From assembly GCA_030374805.1 (NCBI GenBank), contig JARGSG010000103.1, positions 95,439-159,438 on the forward strand: a DNA stretch of 64,000 bases, given 5' to 3'. This DNA is from Gracilaria gracilis (taxonomy: Eukaryota > Rhodophyta > Florideophyceae > Gracilariales > Gracilariaceae). This document shows positions 20,953 through 31,740 of the stretch, in pieces (the first letter of the stretch is position 1; each line of letters starts with the position of its first letter). A program made the translations under genes and the position numbers. The notes under the pieces were generated by a model. The model was not told where the DNA came from. It searched no databases and worked only from the letters and a program-made list of their open reading frames with translations.

Positions 20953-21618
20953 CAGCCCTGATCCTTTCGTGATCGTACTTCGGGTTCCTTTTGCGTACAA
21001 GTAGATAGGAGGCAATCCTAGTTGCCTTGGTCGTTCTCGAAAAGACGACGTTATTCGATGTCGAAAAGTGTGGTCGAGCTTCCACAAACGTACAGCGAGG
21101 GCGGCGGAATGGGACTGGCGCCGTGGAGGTTCCGTGTACGTCATGGGAGCTCGCGCAGTGAGCGCTGCGCGGTAGGCGCTCCCGAAAAATTGGCAATTAT
21201 TACTGCCCGGAGCGTACGCGCGCCATGCGGTTGTCGGTATCCGATTCGGTATCCAGTAATGCACGTAGAGGCCGTGCGTGCAAGCCAAAAAATCGTTAAG
21301 TATTTTGGTCTTGCGCGCAGTCCAAATCGGCCATTGCGAGCGCCTGAAACGCCACCGTTTCGGAGTTATCGGCCAAACACTGAATCAGCGTTTTTGATAC
21401 CGTACGGACAGGCAATTTCCGTGGCGATTTTTTTGATTCGCCTTGCAAGTAACCGCGGCGGCGCCGTGGTGATGCGTTCCAGGAGGCCATGCAAGTCCGT
21501 TCGGTATTGTCCAGACCGTGCCGCGCGTGTGTAACGGCGCGTGTGCGGCGCCGTCTCGCGATGCCGCGCACTGGTTTCTGGTAGCGCGCGTGCGGTTGTT
21601 CCGTGCGGTGGATCAAGC
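20953..21618. other. Spacer between the antisense ORF and the pol 3' end of Gypsy-1
   Basis: No recognisable protein on either strand. The two genes converge here, so this spacer probably carries both 3' untranslated regions. Confidence 0.4.
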
Positions 21619-24600
21619 CTACTCTCCTCCCCCTCCCTGAAGTGTCGCAGAACCCGAGCGGTTTCTGCGGCGCCAATATCGGGCAATGAAGTGTTGGGGG
21701 AGGTGTTCCGGGGGTTCGTACGTATCCTCGGCGGCAGTGTAACCGTGCCAACGTACACGGTATTCTCTTCCGTTCGGAGTGTCGCGATGTGCGACAACGC
21801 GCTCTACTACGCTCGGAACCGTTCCGGACGGCGCTGTGGGCGCTGCGTCGCTCACTATGTCGTCCGCGGTGGGTCCGTGCGGATCGGCAACAACCGGGCC
21901 ACGCGTACGTTCGGATGTAACCGGTGCGGTGCTCTGCCGTACGGACGGAGCCCTCGTAACACGGTCGATACTGATCGTGTTATGGATGCCGTCCTGGTCG
22001 ATAGTGACGGTTGTGTCCGATGCGGAGATAACCGTGAATGGGCCAGTCGTCTTCGGCAAGAGCTTCCGATACATACGTTCTTGGTCCGTGAGGTCTTCGT
22101 CCGTGCTCTTATAGTCCGGTCGGTCGACGAAAACTTCGTCGCCAGCAGCAAAGCTGGGTGTGTACCGTACGGTTCTATCGAAGTCCTGTTTATAGCGCTG
22201 TTGCGCGCGTGTGAGCTTCGTCCGTGCGGTCTGTAACGTAGCCTGCAGCAGTTTTAGCGTATAGCGCTTAAGCTGAGCTGCTGTAGGCTGCGTCGGAGTC
22301 GCCGGATCCAATGCCGTACTGGGTTCATCCAAAAGTACGCTCGGAGGTGTACGCGTGAGAACGACTCGGAACGGAGAAGTTCCTAACGACCGGTGCACCT
22401 GCAGGTTGTAGCCGTACGTCAAAGGTTGTACGTACGCGTGCCACGTCCTCTGGTGGTCCGCAACGTAATGGCGTAGGCGCTCCACGAGTGTCTTATTGAA
22501 CCGTTCGGCCTGCCCGTTTGTTTGCGGGTGATACGCAGTGGTGAGTACGTGTTTGGTACCCAAAGCGGAACACACTGTCTCGAAGAACTTTGACACAAAC
22601 TGCGGTCCGTTATCGGTCAACATGTAGTTCGGTATTCCGTACGGATAAACCCAGTGTTCGAGGAACGCTTTGGCTACAGCTGGTGCTGTGGTAGACCGCA
22701 TTGGTATTGCACGAGCCAGCTTGCTGAACCGATCGGTCATTACCAGTATGTACTGGTATCCGTTTAGGGACTTCGTAAATGGGCCTACAATGTCCATGGC
22801 GATGAATTCCAGGGGACCGGCGGCAGGGAACAGCTTCAGCAGCTTCTGCGAGTGGAAGCGGGTTCCTCGCGTAGCCGGGCACGTGCGGCAATCCCGTACG
22901 GTCTGGAATACGTCGTTGGCCATGTTGGGCCAATAGAAGTCCCGACGAAGGCTCTCGTACATTCGGGTAGCGCCTGGGTGTCCGACCGTGCGGGGGTAAT
23001 GTGCCAAATAGAGGACGCGTGGCTGCAGCGACGCAGGTACGACTTTCTGGACGGCACCGTCTAATGGAGCCTTACGTACAATGAGCCCGTGTCGGTCGAC
23101 GTCGAAGAGGGTGACACCGTTACCGATGTCCTTCCGTACGGACTCACAGAAAGCGTCCGTTGCTTGTTCGCGGACCAGTTCCTCGATGGTGAGTGGTACG
23201 GCATTGGTGTCCTCTGCCGGGACTGTGAGGACTTCGGGAAGTCCCGGGGCTGACCGTTCGGATCTAGGCCAGTCGACGCACACCTCAGTGTACTCTGTTC
23301 CGTCAACGGAGATGTTGGCGACTAAATAGCCATTTTCGGTATGGTCCTCAACGAACAAGCAGGGAACCTCGTCGTCCAGCGGAGTATTGTCTTCGCCGTC
23401 CGTACGTATTCGGGAAAGGGCGTCCGCGGCCTGGTGTTTTATTCCCGGGCGGTGAATGACGTCGAAGTCGTACTCCATTAGGCGAAGTCGTACTCCATTA
23501 GGCGAAGTCGCCAGCGTGCCAATCGTCCAGAGGCGTCCGCTAGGTTGAGCAACCACCTCAGAGAGTGGTGATCCGTTCGGAATGTAAATCTCTGACCCTC
23601 TAGGTACGGTCGGAGGTGTAGGATGGCCCATACGACGGCCAAGCATTCCCGCTCGGTCGTAGAGTAGCTTCGCTTCGCCTTGGTTAAGGAGCGACTCCAG
23701 TATCCGATTGGAAGGAGCTCACCGTCTGGCTGCCTCTGAAGCAGCGCACACCCTACCTGACGATCACACGCGTCAGTATCCAGTACGTACGGACATCCTT
23801 GTTTCGGGATGGCCAGTATTGGGGGACGGATGAGGCGCTGTCGGAGTTCGTCAAATGCCTCATACTCCGTATCGGACAGCGTTTCGAAGCTCGTGGGCTG
23901 GCCTTTTTCCAGCTTGGCGTTCAGCGGTGCCGCTATTCGTGCGAAATTGGGAACGAAACGTCGGAAGACGTTGCAAAGTCCCAAGAACGATCGGAGTTCC
24001 GTCTGGTTCCCTGGGGCTTTGGCCTGCTTGATGGCGTCCTGAGTCTTGGTAGACACCTGCAGCTTTCCCGGGCGGATAACATGTCCCAGGTAGTCTACGG
24101 TGCCGCAGAAGAAGTGGCATTTGTCCAGTCGTAGGGTAATACCAGCCGTCCGGAGCATTTGTAGTATAGTCCGTACGTGCTCGTAGTGTTCCTCGACCGT
24201 TCGGGAGTAGATAATCACATCGTCCAAGTATACCAGAGCGTACTGCCATTTGACTCTTGATAGAATGATATCAAGAGCGCGTTGGAACGTAGCCGGTGCG
24301 TTCTTGAGTCCGAATGGCATTCGTACGTATCGGTATAAGGCCCATGTGGGACGTGAATGTAGTCTTATCCCGGTCGGACTCGTCTACTTCAGTTTGCCAA
24401 TACCCACTGTTGGCGTCCAGTGTGGAGAATATCCGTGCGTCTCCGAGTGAGTCAATGCACTCGTCCATGCGTGGCAGCGGATAGGTATCCCGTGCGGTCA
24501 CAGCGTTCAGGCGTCGGTAGTCGACACAGAAGCGGAGGCTTCCGTCCTTCTTCTGAGCGAATACGACCGGACTGGCCCACTCTGCTGCCGAAGGCTCGAT

Positions 24601-25762
24601 CACTCCCGCCGCCAGTTGCTTCGTCACTTCCGTGCGTTCTAACTCTCTCCGTGCGGGTCCTGCTCTGTATGGCATTTGGAATATGGGTTTCGTCCCTGGT
24701 TCCAGATGTATACGATGCTTGGCGGCCGAGATTTTGCCCAAGTGGCCGTCCCACATGTCCTGAAAAGGTCGGAGAAGTTCAAGGACTGCCTCCCGTTCGG
24801 ATTCGTGTTCAGGGCTGATTTGCACACCCTGGGCCCAGTCTTCTTTGCTAGAGAGTCCGTTCGGGCTTACACTTCCCCCTTCGGTACCACTCCCCCCCTT
24901 CTTAGAGTCGTCGCTCTGCGGCGAGTCCGACCGGGGTTGTGATGAGTGCAATGGGGGGACGGTTAGAGCGAGTCCGATAACGGTTCGTTTGTGCAAACGA
25001 ACCGTGCGGTCAGATAGGTTGGCTACTCGCACGAAGAAGGGGACATCCGGGCGGAGATCCATAATTCCATTTGCAAGCAACGTGAGCTCCAGCGTCGAAC
25101 CCGTTCGGTGATGAGACTGTAAAAAGACCAAACCGGACGCTTTGGTTGTGACCTGAACCTGCGTTTCCGACATAGGTGGCAATGTGACTTGGCGCGCGAC
25201 GTGGACCTTGTTTGGATGGGGTAGCACGTTCGGATGATATCGGATATTGCCGTACGTTCGTGGGTGTTTGAGGTCCATAGGCGTGGGACAATATCGATAT
25301 CGGACGGGAGTGTTGCAACAGGATGGTCCGTTTTGGTGGTAATATTCCAAGTACGTATCGATCTATGAACGACGTGCCGAGAATGACACTGGTGGAGAGG
25401 TTCGATACGACAAGGAATTGTACCTTTACGTGTAGATCACCGATACGGACCGTTAGCGGCAAGACTCCGATGACGTCCATTCGATTTCGGGACGCATCGG
25501 TGATGCGTGGTTTTAAGTCCGTGCGGAGGCGAGATTGCCATCGGGGTGGCAAGTGACGCTCGTGGATGAGACACGGACCGGCTCCTGTGTCTAGTACGCC
25601 CGTTAACGGATACATGATTGCTGATGTCAGACCGACAGACAGATGTACTTTGTAATTTGCGCTGGCCAGTAGAACCGTATCGTTCAGTCGCTCAGGGGCG
25701 TCCAGGGGACAGGTCAGTACTTCCGACTCCATTCTGGGGTCGGGTGCGACAGGAACTGACAT
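21619..25762 (-). pseudogene. Gypsy-1 pol polyprotein with frameshifts
   Basis: The start is the Met at 25762. Order: aspartic protease (VLDTGAGPCLIH near 25590), reverse transcriptase (FCVDYRRLNAVTARDTYPLP, catalytic LVYLDDVIIYS near 24225), RNase H (TDHHSLRWLLNL), integrase with an H2C2 finger (HYPRTVGHPG ... CRTCPA), DDE core (DIVGPF, LTDNGPQF, QAERFNKTL) and a C-terminal chromodomain (YRVRWHGYTAAEDTYEPPEH near 21730). That order with a chromodomain marks the chromovirus branch of Ty3/Gypsy. Frames change between about 25300 and 25200 and near 24310. A 20-bp tandem duplication at 23465-23510 also shifts the frame between RNase H and integrase. All catalytic residues that I checked are present. 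Confidence 0.92.
23465..23510. repeat. 20-bp tandem duplication breaking Gypsy-1 pol
   Basis: A unit starting AAGTCGTACTCC is present twice in a row (23465-23484 and 23485-23504), followed by a partial third copy. Twenty bases are not a multiple of three, so the frame after MEYDF is shifted and closes at 23478. The original frame is visible again downstream as MEYDFDVIHRPGIKHQ. Confidence 0.9.
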
Positions 25763-25980
25763 TGTGGGGCTGCGTTTCCTCGGAGGAGACGGTGCCCCTA
25801 CGCGTCCTCCGGTTCGTTTCCCTGCTCCGGAACAGACTCATCGACTAGCATTGCCGCTTGCTGTTGAGACGGGTATGCCATCCGATGCTGTACGACTTGG
25901 CGAAAGCCGACATTGGGATTCTGGGGCGGAACCTTCCGTGCGGATGTAGAACCACTGTAGTAGCCTTCGTCACGTCGTTG

Positions 25981-28002
25981 CTAGTAGTTCGCCTCCCTAA
26001 TGGCCAGCAGCTTTTCCTTTACGTCCGGAGGCAACAGTTGACAACAGTTAGCGTCCCGTGACAGGCAGATCCGACACGGTCTGTCCCTCTGGTTCCGATC
26101 GTGAAGGTTCTGAGCCCTAGAGCTCGTTTGACTCGGGTAAGACCGAACGTATTGCGCGGGTGTCGAGGTGGTGGGGGTGGTGGGTGGTGAGGGCATGGTG
26201 GAACCACGAGAGACCACGAGGACCTCATCACCCTCGTCGTCCGATAGGGAATAGGTCGAGGCTGAGGGAGACTCGACGCTATTGATCTTCCGAATCGTAC
26301 GTGAGGCTTGAGGGCGTGCGGAGGCACTCTGGGTATCCACACGTACGGACTGTCGTCGCGAGGCGCGATGGGTGTCGCCATACGACTCGGCATACCGAGC
26401 GAGCGCGTCGTATCCGATGTTCGGGTGCGACGTGAGGTGATTTCTCACCTTCGAACGAATGGCGGGCAGTAGTCCTTCGACGTAAATACCTTTTAGGTTC
26501 CGATCGGTAAATACATTACCGCATCGTAAGGCCTTCGTCCAGAGTTTCTGAGCGAACTCCGTTTCGGACATGCCGGAGGATTGACGGTAAAGCGTCACCT
26601 CCGAGCACGCGTCGGCGATGATCTCATCCGTAGCGTACGTCTTGAGTAGAAAGTTCACGACTTCCTCGTACGTATGGAGTGCCTCGTCGCGAGGCGAGTC
26701 GACGGCACCCGACTCGCCGACCAGTCGGGACTGTACCAAAGCGTGTGCTGCTCCGGTGAGGTAGAACTGGAAGCACCAGAGTGCTGCCCCTTCCGTCAGT
26801 CCGTTATGGTTGCAGGCGGTCTTGAACCGCTGCAGGAAATTAAGAACGGAGATGGGGTCCGTTCCAGAAAAAGAATTGCCTTTCATCTGGACATTCAATT
26901 TGTTTTGGTAGCGGGCAATTTTGCGCGCCACCCTCGAGTCGTACTTCTGGCTACGTCGCAGCAGCCTGTACGTACGGTAGTCCACGACCTTCGTGAACTT
27001 CTCGTTCAGGGGCCGAATGCGCTTCAGCGCGGACGTGTCCGAACGGGAACGACGCCGTCCAGACCTGCTGTTCCTACGGGGGCTCCGCGAGTCCCCGTCA
27101 TCTTCTGTGTCCGTCCGTTCGTCCTCTGATGACGAGCGGGAGGACTCAGAGTCCGTGTGGGAGTGTCGCCGTCCTCTGCGATGGCGACGCTTCCTCCGTC
27201 TGCGTGTCGAGTGGTCCGAATCGGAATGTCCGCTTGGTTTACTGCTTCGTTTGCGGCGATCCCTATCCTCTTCGGAGGAATCGTCCGAGCTTCCGTCCGG
27301 GCCGTCCTGTTGTATAATAGGCGGGAGGTAAACATCGGTCGGGTCCCTCTGCGGGCCCTTCTTCATGTCCGATCGTTCGCCTCTCACGCCGCGATGAGGT
27401 GCTTTGTCCGCTCGGTCAATATCGAGCTTTGGGGGGTTGGTCGGTAGCTTGGCTACCAAGGCGGCCAATGTACTGCTCAGATTAGCTTGCAGTCCCATAT
27501 CCGTACGGTCGGCCTTCATCACCTCGTGCACAAGGTGACGCACGATCGGTGGAACGTCACGGCGCATCAGTTCCGGGACGCGTTCCTTGAGATATAACTC
27601 GACCGCTATCGGGACATGAACTTCAATTTCCGTTCGGAGTCCTTCCAGAGCGTACGGAGCAATCTCTGTCCACAATTGGTGGGCCGGAATACGTTCGGTT
27701 TGCGGCGGTGGGGGTCCAGCTGTACTCTGCGCCGGCTGTGCCTCCGTGCCAACTGCGGCACCAGGATTCCTGTCCGTCCGTTTCTTCCGTCCTTTCGGGT
27801 CGGTCTGCAAGTTACCCCTGCGGATAATCCGCTCGGGTTCTTCTGAGGGAGCCGCGTAGGCCGTGGCGTTGCTGCGGATACTTCGGCGGCCTACCGAAGC
27901 GTGGCCCGAAGCGGCGCCAGGGGCGACCAAAGCGGACTCGGCGTTATCTTTTCCGACTACAAACCCTTCTCCTTGCTCTCCGTGCGGACCGTGCGAACTC
28001 AT
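25981..28002 (-). CDS. Gypsy-1 gag-like structural protein, 673 aa
   Basis: The open frame starts MSSHGPHGEQGEG, 75 bp from the 5' LTR. The N-terminus is disordered. About residues 110-200 are helical (PIAVELYLKERVPELMRRD). A long Ser/Arg/Asp-rich linker (RRRRKRRHRRGRRHSHTDSE) comes next, then a capsid-like domain at about 350-540 (DPISVLNFLQRFKTACNHNG, ALWCFQFYLTGAAHALVQSR, ATDEIIADACSEVTLYRQSS). At the C-terminus CRICLSRDANCCQLL resembles a CCHC zinc knuckle, but the expected His is missing. Gag forms the particle that packages the RNA. It ends 218 bp before pol in this copy. Confidence 0.85.
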   Translation of the reverse strand: MSSHGPHGEQGEGFVVGKDNAESALVAPGAASGHASVGRRSIRSNATAYAAPSEEPERIIRRGNLQTDPKGRKKRTDRNPGAAVGTEAQPAQSTAGPPPPQTERIPAHQLWTEIAPYALEGLRTEIEVHVPIAVELYLKERVPELMRRDVPPIVRHLVHEVMKADRTDMGLQANLSSTLAALVAKLPTNPPKLDIDRADKAPHRGVRGERSDMKKGPQRDPTDVYLPPIIQQDGPDGSSDDSSEEDRDRRKRSSKPSGHSDSDHSTRRRRKRRHRRGRRHSHTDSESSRSSSEDERTDTEDDGDSRSPRRNSRSGRRRSRSDTSALKRIRPLNEKFTKVVDYRTYRLLRRSQKYDSRVARKIARYQNKLNVQMKGNSFSGTDPISVLNFLQRFKTACNHNGLTEGAALWCFQFYLTGAAHALVQSRLVGESGAVDSPRDEALHTYEEVVNFLLKTYATDEIIADACSEVTLYRQSSGMSETEFAQKLWTKALRCGNVFTDRNLKGIYVEGLLPAIRSKVRNHLTSHPNIGYDALARYAESYGDTHRASRRQSVRVDTQSASARPQASRTIRKINSVESPSASTYSLSDDEGDEVLVVSRGSTMPSPPTTPTTSTPAQYVRSYPSQTSSRAQNLHDRNQRDRPCRICLSRDANCCQLLPPDVKEKLLAIREANY

Positions 28003-28060
28003 ATCGAGTGTATCGGTTCCAAGTCGTGTCTGAAACTCCGTACGGTCTCGAATTCCACTT

Positions 28061-28076
28061 CTAAGTCGGGAGACCA
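28061..28076 (-). promoter_or_regulatory. Primer-binding site candidate of Gypsy-1
   Basis: One base after the 5' LTR the minus strand reads TGGTCTCCCGACTTAG. It starts with TGG, as expected for pairing with a tRNA CCA end, but it is not the common initiator-Met site. A closely similar sequence follows the 5' LTR of Gypsy-2. Confidence 0.65.
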
Positions 28077-28077
28077 G

Positions 28078-28630
28078 TGTGATATAGTACGTATCGGGAG
28101 AAAACCCGAAGCGGTCTTGAGAGCGGGAGTCTCCGTAGCACTCGAGGGAGTGACTGTAATGTGTCCGAACGGAGGAGTAAGGGAGGAAGCACCGGGCGGT
28201 CGGAGGGAGAGTGGACGGTCGGTATCACCAAACGTGCTCAGGTACACGTAGTAAGGGTACGGACGGTCTAATAAACCTGTACGTTCAGTGCCGGTCGGTC
28301 GGTCGGTCGCGCTACTTGGCGAAGAAGACGTTCGGCAAAGGATGCTTGAGGTTTACTGCAGGCGGTCGGCGAGATCCGAGCTACAACTAAATATCGGGTC
28401 TGGGCCCCTAACTATCTACTGTACGACTGGTTCCCTTACATTGCCACAGCCTGGCACGAGCCTAATCGCCCACGTGTCCCACTTGTACCTTCCGTCCGTC
28501 CGTGCGGCACTCGCTCGCTATCCGTACACGTGGCTAAGCCACCATGCCGTGCACACCCCCTTCGTACGTGAACTACCGATCGGATACATCGTACAGCGCT
28601 GCTCGCGCCGTCACAATGTACTATACCACA
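28078..28630 (-). repeat. 5' LTR of Gypsy-1 (553 bp)
   Basis: Same length and ends as 17004-17556. Visible mismatches are CTCGAG against CTCCAG near 28143, ACATTG against ACAGTG near 28440, and AATGTA against AACGTA near 28617. Confidence 0.95.
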
Positions 28631-29205
28631 CAAACGTTGATTTACTCGCGCTAATGGCGCTGATAAGGGAAGCATATTATGCTTCGTTTACTAGGGAGAC
28701 TATCAAAGCTGGTTTTCGGCGCAGTGGTCTATGACCATTGGCACCTGAGCGTTTGCTGAGTGTGCCACGACCGGCAACTGCGACTCTGGAGAAAACCCTG
28801 ACAGTGGACGAACTGCAGGTTTTGTTTCAGCAACGCTGTGCGGAGTATAAGGACAGAGTGCTGGGAGAGGACGCTACTCTACTGGATTGTGGCTACATAG
28901 ATACAACTAACGGGTGCGTGCTGACAGCGAACCTTGTCATGGAACTTGCTAGGTCTAAGCGAGCTGCAGACATAGCGCGAAAGGCCGAAGAGCAGCGCAA
29001 GCAACTTGCCCGAGCCTCTGCTGCAGACGCTTGTCTCCAAGTGCAGCTGAAGGCCGCACAGGCCTTCAACTCTGATCGTATGCGTGTGCGGGCTCTCTTG
29101 GCGAGGATGTCCGTAGAGCGTTTTAGGGTGCGGCAGCGCCCTATGGCGCTGCGACGCGCGATTGCTCGTCGCCGAACGGCTGCTAGGAAGCAGAGGTTCT
29201 TATGA
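28631..29205 (+). pseudogene. Pogo-type transposase, 3' part
   Basis: This is the continuation of the split gene after the right LTR. The first five bases are the duplicated target CAAAC, and the following codons keep the frame of the 5' part. The frame passes one in-frame TGA at 28732-28734 and continues to the stop at 29203-29205. It has a C-terminal Lys/Arg/Ala-rich, probably helical tail (ARKAEEQRKQLARASAADAC, RQRPMALRRAIARRRTAARK), as in other pogo-like transposases. Together with the TAA in the 5' part this gives two stop codons, so the gene was probably already dead or dying when Gypsy-1 landed (inference). Confidence 0.7.
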
Positions 29206-29627
29206 CGTGGAGCGCTGTGCGAGTTTCAAATAAAGCGTTTTTTGCAGGGCCAATGCACCGTGCGTGTTCGATCTTTTTCGTCGTTTGCGTACGACGCGAG
29301 TGCTGCACTGTTGCCCTAATTTTGGTGTCAGTTTAGCTCTGTTTTGCTTGAAATTCTGACCACTCATTTACTGAGACGTGGCGCTTTCAGTGATGTCAGT
29401 TTTGTAATTTGGCGCCTTCTGTAGGCTGAAATATAACCTAAACTTTCGTTTCTGTTCGAAAAAAGCTTTACCCCCCCTTTACCACAGCTCTGGCCTTTTT
29501 GTGTGCCCCATATTACCAGGACGTAGAACTGCTGTTGCAGACGTCTACATCCACTGGCAGAGCGATCTCCCAAATCTAAAATCGTCTCCCAAGACAAGTG
29601 CTCACTTGTCCTGAAACGTCTCAAGAC
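29206..29627. other. Spacer between the pogo gene and the next ORF
   Basis: AT-richer than the flanks, with an AATAAA-like site near 29230 (AAATAAAG). The right end of the pogo element should lie here, but no terminal repeat was identified. Confidence 0.35.
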
Positions 29628-30750
29628 ATGTCATTTCAACCCTCAAGCTCAGACGCACATGCTCGCGTCATGGTATCGGATCCAGCTGCTATCAACTGTC
29701 TCCCCGACAACGTACAGCCAGTATCACATGACAACAGTGATGTTCTCCATAACGTTTCAATGTCGCCCATCCCACAACACTCTGTACATTTGGGTGAACA
29801 ATCCGGCACAGGTAATGCATCTAGCAGCCTTCAATCCGTGCAACGAGCTCATTCGTTAACTGCTCTGCCAGATGAAGTGCACTCAAGCCAACAAGAAAGC
29901 ACAAGTGACGTTCATGCATATGACGAAACTGAGGATCAAAGCAATTATACAGCTACGGGTATCGACATACCAAAGATTGTACATGATTCATCAATGGATG
30001 ACAGCGACATGCCATTTTCGCAGGAACTGGAACCAAACGCAGGCGAAGGATCTGAATGTAGCTCTGATTTTGCAGAATCTTCCCTTGAAAATAATGACTG
30101 GCATGCCGAGCTCTTGCATCTTCGCGAGAGCACATGTCGATCTTTGCAATCCAGTGCTGCAGCCTGCCAACGGCTAGCATTTGATGATAACGAAAGCCAA
30201 CTGTTTCATAGTTTTGATGATGAGCGTTATGAAAGCGCACCATGGCAGGTCAATGAGGAAGAATGGCAGGAATGCGAAACGCATCAGAATTTAGAGGACA
30301 GAGCGATTGCATCTAGATCCGGGGGCCTGCCTAATTGGATTTATGACAGTCCATTCGATTCAATTGACGTCAACATTGGTGATGTCGATATGTGGTTAGG
30401 AGAGAGATATACTACTGAAGCGAACGTGATTCTTGATAATGTTCTGGCAGAATTGGGGGCAAGATGTTCAATTCGAACTAGACACACTGGAACTACAGAG
30501 AACTTTGATGCAGAAACGATCATCTCACCACTCAATCTTCTAAAAGTTTTTGTTCCAGATTCATTGCTTCAGAAGCTCTCAGATGTTGCAAACCGGAACC
30601 TAGAATCGCGTAGAAAGGATACGACGAACAAAAAGGAAATCCTGGACCTCGTTGTCCTGCATATTTTGTGCGCATCTTATAATGAGTCTCCTACAGTTGT
30701 CTGTGATCCTTTGGAAACTGGAAACTTTCTACAGATAGGTATAACGAGCG
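29628..30750 (+). pseudogene. Transposase-like ORF, 5' part (interrupted by a solo LTR)
   Basis: The start is the ATG of MSFQPSSSDAHA. The first 250 residues are acidic and Ser-rich (disordered). Then comes a folded part (ANVILDNVLAELGARCSIRT, LNLLKVFVPDSLLQKLSDVA, KKEILDLVVLHILCASYNES). The pattern recalls the N-terminal half of DDE_Tnp_1_7/piggyBac-like proteins of protists, but no catalytic motif lies in the preserved part, so the assignment is tentative. The frame ends artificially a few bases into the solo LTR. Without that LTR and one GAGCG duplication it stays open through 31563-31740, where the Gypsy-2 5' LTR cuts it again. Confidence 0.5.
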
Positions 30751-31557
30751 TGTAGTGCAATGCCCCAAAGGGGAAAGAACCACGAAGACGTTCGGGATCT
30801 TCCTCTCACGAGGTAGCACAGCAAGCAGAACCCTTCCAGGGGATGACACGACTGAGTCGGTTTGTAAGGCCGAGGCCACCCTTCACGCCAGGCGTAGGAA
30901 GGTAAACCTGAAGGTTGGATCCGTGTAAACGGTGTGTGTGTATCCTCAGATGAGGCGGTGTTTGCACAGGGGTGGCAAGCGTGGCCGAGTGCCAGCACAA
31001 GCCGCGGGTCGCGGAGAACAACCCAAAAAGAAAGGGGAAAGGAAAAGGGAAAGGAGAGACGAAGGGAAATCCACAAGACGTGGTGAACGATACGGCAAAG
31101 CCGGGGAATACCTTATACAAGGGCGAAACGCGACAGCGGTTGGTAGAATACTCCCAAACTGGGTTCCTTTAGAGGACGCAGGGTGGTTAGACTACCGTAT
31201 GCTACGGAGCCTTCCTCCTGATGGAGATAGAGGCGCTCGTAGGCGTGAAGTCTAGAGCCGAAACCCTGGTTGGGGGAGGTTTACTGGGTGCGGCCGCAGG
31301 GTCGCCGGCGCACTAAGTAGTGGCGCTCTCCCCAAAGGGAATTAAATAAACTAACTAAATTGACCCACATGCAGTGGTAATTATCCACCCTGTGTGGCAC
31401 AACCTCCACGTGTATGTGGCCAACCTCCTGCACTCCACGTGTCACACGGACTTACCCACTCTAGTGGTCGCCACCCTATTCATATAGGTAGCTACCCGGT
31501 TCACCGGAATTATGAACAAGTCCCCACAGAATCCCCTCACGAGGGCGTTGCACTACA
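30751..31557 (-). mobile_element. Solo LTR of the Gypsy-2 family (807 bp, inverted)
   Basis: It begins TGTAGTGCAATGCCC and ends GGGCGTTGCACTACA, so the ends are 15-bp inverted repeats bounded by TG...CA. GAGCG duplications flank it at 30746-30750 and 31558-31562. It aligns end to end with the reverse complement of the Gypsy-2 5' LTR. No internal genes lie beside it, so it is a solo LTR left by LTR-LTR recombination. Confidence 0.9.
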
Positions 31558-31740
31558 GAGCGAAAGGTACCACGAAGTTTGGAGTTCATTTTCTGGAGGT
31601 AAAGAGAGACGGGCGGATATTGACTATTCTAGAACGGGTTGGAGTAAATCTGTTGGACATCACACGGCACTTATTTCACAAATAGAGGATGACAGTGCGG
31701 CGATTAACAGGGAACTGCTTTACGTTCCGAAAGCTACTGT
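31558..31740 (+). pseudogene. Transposase-like ORF, second part (between the two LTRs)
   Basis: It continues the frame of 29628-30750 with no stop: VWSSFSGGKERRADIDYSRT, then HTALISQIEDDSAAINRELL and YVPKATV. It is truncated by the Gypsy-2 LTR at 31741. The remaining, presumably catalytic, part would lie beyond the 3' end of Gypsy-2 and was not found in the window. Confidence 0.5.

Larger units (their letters stand above)
17004..28630 (-). mobile_element. Gypsy-1: full-length Ty3/Gypsy chromovirus-type LTR retrotransposon
   Basis: An 11.6-kb element on the minus strand: 5' LTR 28078-28630, primer-binding site next to it, gag, pol (protease, reverse transcriptase, RNase H, integrase, chromodomain), polypurine tract and 3' LTR 17004-17556. 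It carries an extra ORF on the opposite strand between pol and the 3' LTR. Target-site duplication and near-identical LTRs show a recent insertion. Gag is open, but pol is broken by frameshifts, so this copy is not autonomous as assembled. Confidence 0.95.
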
